From Acidimicrobiales bacterium (GTDB lineage Bacteria; Actinomycetota; Acidimicrobiia; Acidimicrobiales; Poriferisodaliceae), in the NCBI GenBank assembly GCA_020631315.1, contig JAHDHM010000017.1:13682-20691 (forward strand): a DNA stretch of 7,010 bases, in the 5' to 3' direction. Below are positions 5,913 through 7,010 of the stretch, in pieces. Numbering within the stretch: position 1 is the stretch's first letter; every line of letters begins with the position of its first letter. Below the pieces are notes generated by a model. It saw only the letters and a list, made by a program, of their open reading frames with translations, did not search any database and was not told the DNA's origin. A program made the position numbers and the translations under genes.

Positions 5913-5938
5913 GTGAGGTGCCAGTCGAGTGAGGTGCC
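5891..5938. repeat. 16-bp perfect tandem repeat (family B)
   Basis: AGTCGAGTGAGGTGCC is present three times without mismatch (5891-5906, 5907-5922, 5923-5938), followed by AG and a decayed continuation (TTCG). Immediately before it GGTGCAGT (5880-5887) looks like the end of a degraded extra copy. It lies in the 167-bp divergent region between the SDR gene and the M28-like gene. Its unit is unrelated in sequence to the 16-bp repeat at 1-55, but the period is the same. Identical copies suggest recent slippage or homogenisation. Confidence 0.95.
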
Positions 5939-5942
5939 AGTT

Positions 5943-5962
5943 CGCCGCCACTGGTGGCGGCG
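5943..5962. promoter_or_regulatory. 20-bp near-perfect palindrome upstream of the M28-like gene
   Basis: CGCCGCCAC-TG-GTGGCGGCG pairs perfectly over 9 bp on each side of a 2-base centre. It ends 15 nt before the ATG at 5978. The tight centre and the absence of a U-run argue for a dimeric protein's operator over a terminator. It would fill the stretch between the -35 and -10 regions of the downstream gene, a typical place for a repressor. No known regulator is recognised from the motif. Confidence 0.55.
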
Positions 5963-5965
5963 GGC

Positions 5966-5971
5966 GACACT
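5966..5971 (+). promoter_or_regulatory. Weak candidate -10 box for the M28-like gene
   Basis: GACACT has the conserved A at position 2 and T at position 6 and lies 6 nt before ATG 5978. No Shine-Dalgarno sequence is seen before any of the candidate starts (5978, 5984, 5993), so a leaderless transcript like those of two other genes here is plausible. The match to the consensus is poor. Confidence 0.25.
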
Positions 5972-5977
5972 GTCCCG

Positions 5978-7010
5978 ATGGCGATGCCCGATCCGATGCT
6001 GACGCCCGACGAGCTGCTCCACCTCACGACGCAGTACCACGACCTCGGCGTGCACCGGACGGGCACCGCGGTCGACCTCGCCACTGCCGACTGGTTCTTC
6101 GGCCTGCTCGCCGCACGCGGCGCCCGCCTCGACCGTCGCGAAGTCATCTTCGACCGCTACGACGTGAGCGCCTCGCTGGTGGACGCGGGTGGCGAGGCGA
6201 TCCCCACCGACGCCATCTACTACGAGTTCCTCGGACGCTTCGAGGGCGAGGTCACCGGCAGCGTGGTCGACGTGGGCGCCGCGACCCAGCAGGGATCGGG
6301 CAACGCCGTGAGCTGGACCCCGATGCTTACGGAACGCGACCGACCGCTGATCGTCGTGGTCGAGGACGGCCCGGCCGGCCAGGTGGTCATGCCGAACCGC
6401 GCCATCGGCGAGTGCGAACGACCGCCGGCGATCGTCGTGCCGTCCGACGCGGTCGACCGACTCGCTGGTGCGACCATGACGGTCGACGCGCAGCTCGTCC
6501 CCGGCATCTGCGAGGCGTCGAGTGCCGTGCTCGGTGACGGGCCTCCCGTCACCATCACCACGCCGCTGTCCGGCTGGTGGGGTTGCGCCAGTGAGCGGGG
6601 GAGTGGTGCTGCGGTGGCGATCGACCTCGCTGCACGGCTCGCCGAGACCCACACGGTCACCGTCGTCGCGTGCTCGGGGCACGAGCTCGACCATCTCGGT
6701 CTCCACACGTGGCTCGACGACGCCGAGGCCAATGGCACCGTCCCGCCCGGACCGGTGATCCACCTCGGCGCCTCGGTGGCCGCGGCGATCGACGGTGAGC
6801 TCGAACCGCGGATCGTCCTGCACGACGGTGCCGCCGATCCGGCGTGGATCACCGCGTTGAAGGCGATCGTGGAGCCGGCGGCGTATCGGGCCGCCGCGCC
6901 GAGCGACCCGTGGCCGGGTGAAGGCCGCAACTGGCGGCCCCACACGCCGCACGTGCTCTCGTTCACGGGTGCCGGCTACTGGTTCCACACCGCCGGTGAC
7001 ACGCCAGAGG
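5978..7010 (+). CDS. M28-like peptidase-fold protein, C-terminus beyond the window
   Basis: A reading frame of 344 codons is open from ATG 5978 to the right edge; the stop lies outside. The N-terminal part (1-190) includes a PA-like portion (LIVVVEDGPAGQVVMPNRA). From about 192 the order follows the M28 zinc-aminopeptidase fold: TPLSGWWGCASERGSG (195-210) where M28 enzymes have the bridging Asp-Asp-x-Ser-Gly region, VTVVACSGHELDHLG (227-241) where they have Glu-Glu, PVIHLGAS near the third ligand strand, and FHTAGDTPE (336-344) matching the C-terminal HTPxDT motif with ligand His337. Several expected ligands are changed: no Asp pair, His235-Glu236 instead of Glu-Glu, and Gly where Asp is usual. 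It may bind metal differently or be non-catalytic. There is no signal peptide, so it is cytosolic. ATG 5984 or 5993 are alternative starts. The fold is likely; the activity is unknown. Confidence 0.8.
   Translation, partial: MAMPDPMLTPDELLHLTTQYHDLGVHRTGTAVDLATADWFFGLLAARGARLDRREVIFDRYDVSASLVDAGGEAIPTDAIYYEFLGRFEGEVTGSVVDVGAATQQGSGNAVSWTPMLTERDRPLIVVVEDGPAGQVVMPNRAIGECERPPAIVVPSDAVDRLAGATMTVDAQLVPGICEASSAVLGDGPPVTITTPLSGWWGCASERGSGAAVAIDLAARLAETHTVTVVACSGHELDHLGLHTWLDDAEANGTVPPGPVIHLGASVAAAIDGELEPRIVLHDGAADPAWITALKAIVEPAAYRAAAPSDPWPGEGRNWRPHTPHVLSFTGAGYWFHTAGDTPE

Noticed and set aside
5929..6537. 202-codon plus-strand frame starting in the repeat
   Set aside because: It is a Arg/Pro/Ala-rich out-of-frame shadow of the M28-like gene that stops at 6537.
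5744..6988. 414-codon minus-strand open frame spanning the tandem repeat
   Set aside because: It is antisense to the M28-like gene and overlaps the SDR start. Its residues are a shadow pattern, and the repeat inside it merely has a period that yields repeated peptides. The plus-strand frame from 5978 shows family motifs.

Overview
This is a GC-rich window with strong GC third-position bias that reads like an actinobacterial chromosome. The best guess is class Acidimicrobiia (Ilumatobacter-like). That placement rests on a ferrochelatase with the actinobacterial C-terminal cysteine cluster, several start codons sitting 6-8 nt behind a TANNNT-type -10 box (leaderless genes), and overall protein character; it is an inference and not a database result. 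No phage, insertion sequence, CRISPR array, tRNA or rRNA was seen.

Layout from left to right. Positions 1-55 hold a perfect 16-bp tandem repeat, cut by the window edge. Next comes a minus-strand ferrochelatase gene (57-1136). A 63-bp divergent promoter region separates it from two plus-strand genes (1200-1877 and 1924-2646). Both encode uncharacterised acidic proteins with a single membrane helix at the extreme C-terminus, and both carry a common domain containing ATGGPV(F/Y)DL. The first also has a DUF2007-like domain. The second overlaps tail-to-tail by 82 bp with a minus-strand gene for the ATP-dependent protease Lon (2565-4967). Upstream of lon, in the same direction, is an RhlG/FabG-like short-chain reductase (5046-5810). 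The 78-nt gap between these two holds a strong inverted repeat with the geometry of a HAIR (HspR) operator. A 167-bp divergent control region (5811-5977) contains a 5'-leader dyad, a second and unrelated 16-bp tandem repeat, and a 20-bp near-perfect palindrome. It leads into a plus-strand gene (5978 to the right edge, incomplete) for a protein resembling M28 zinc peptidases but with several metal-ligand positions changed.

Functionally this looks mostly like ordinary core chromosome: haem synthesis, protein quality control and lipid or ketone reduction. No single new multi-gene system stands out. The parts most worth following up are the pair of tail-anchored proteins with a shared unknown domain, the antisense overlap in which one gene's membrane helix lies opposite a Thr-rich tail of Lon, the HAIR-like element before lon, the two 16-bp tandem repeats, and the degenerate M28-like protein with a palindrome at its promoter.
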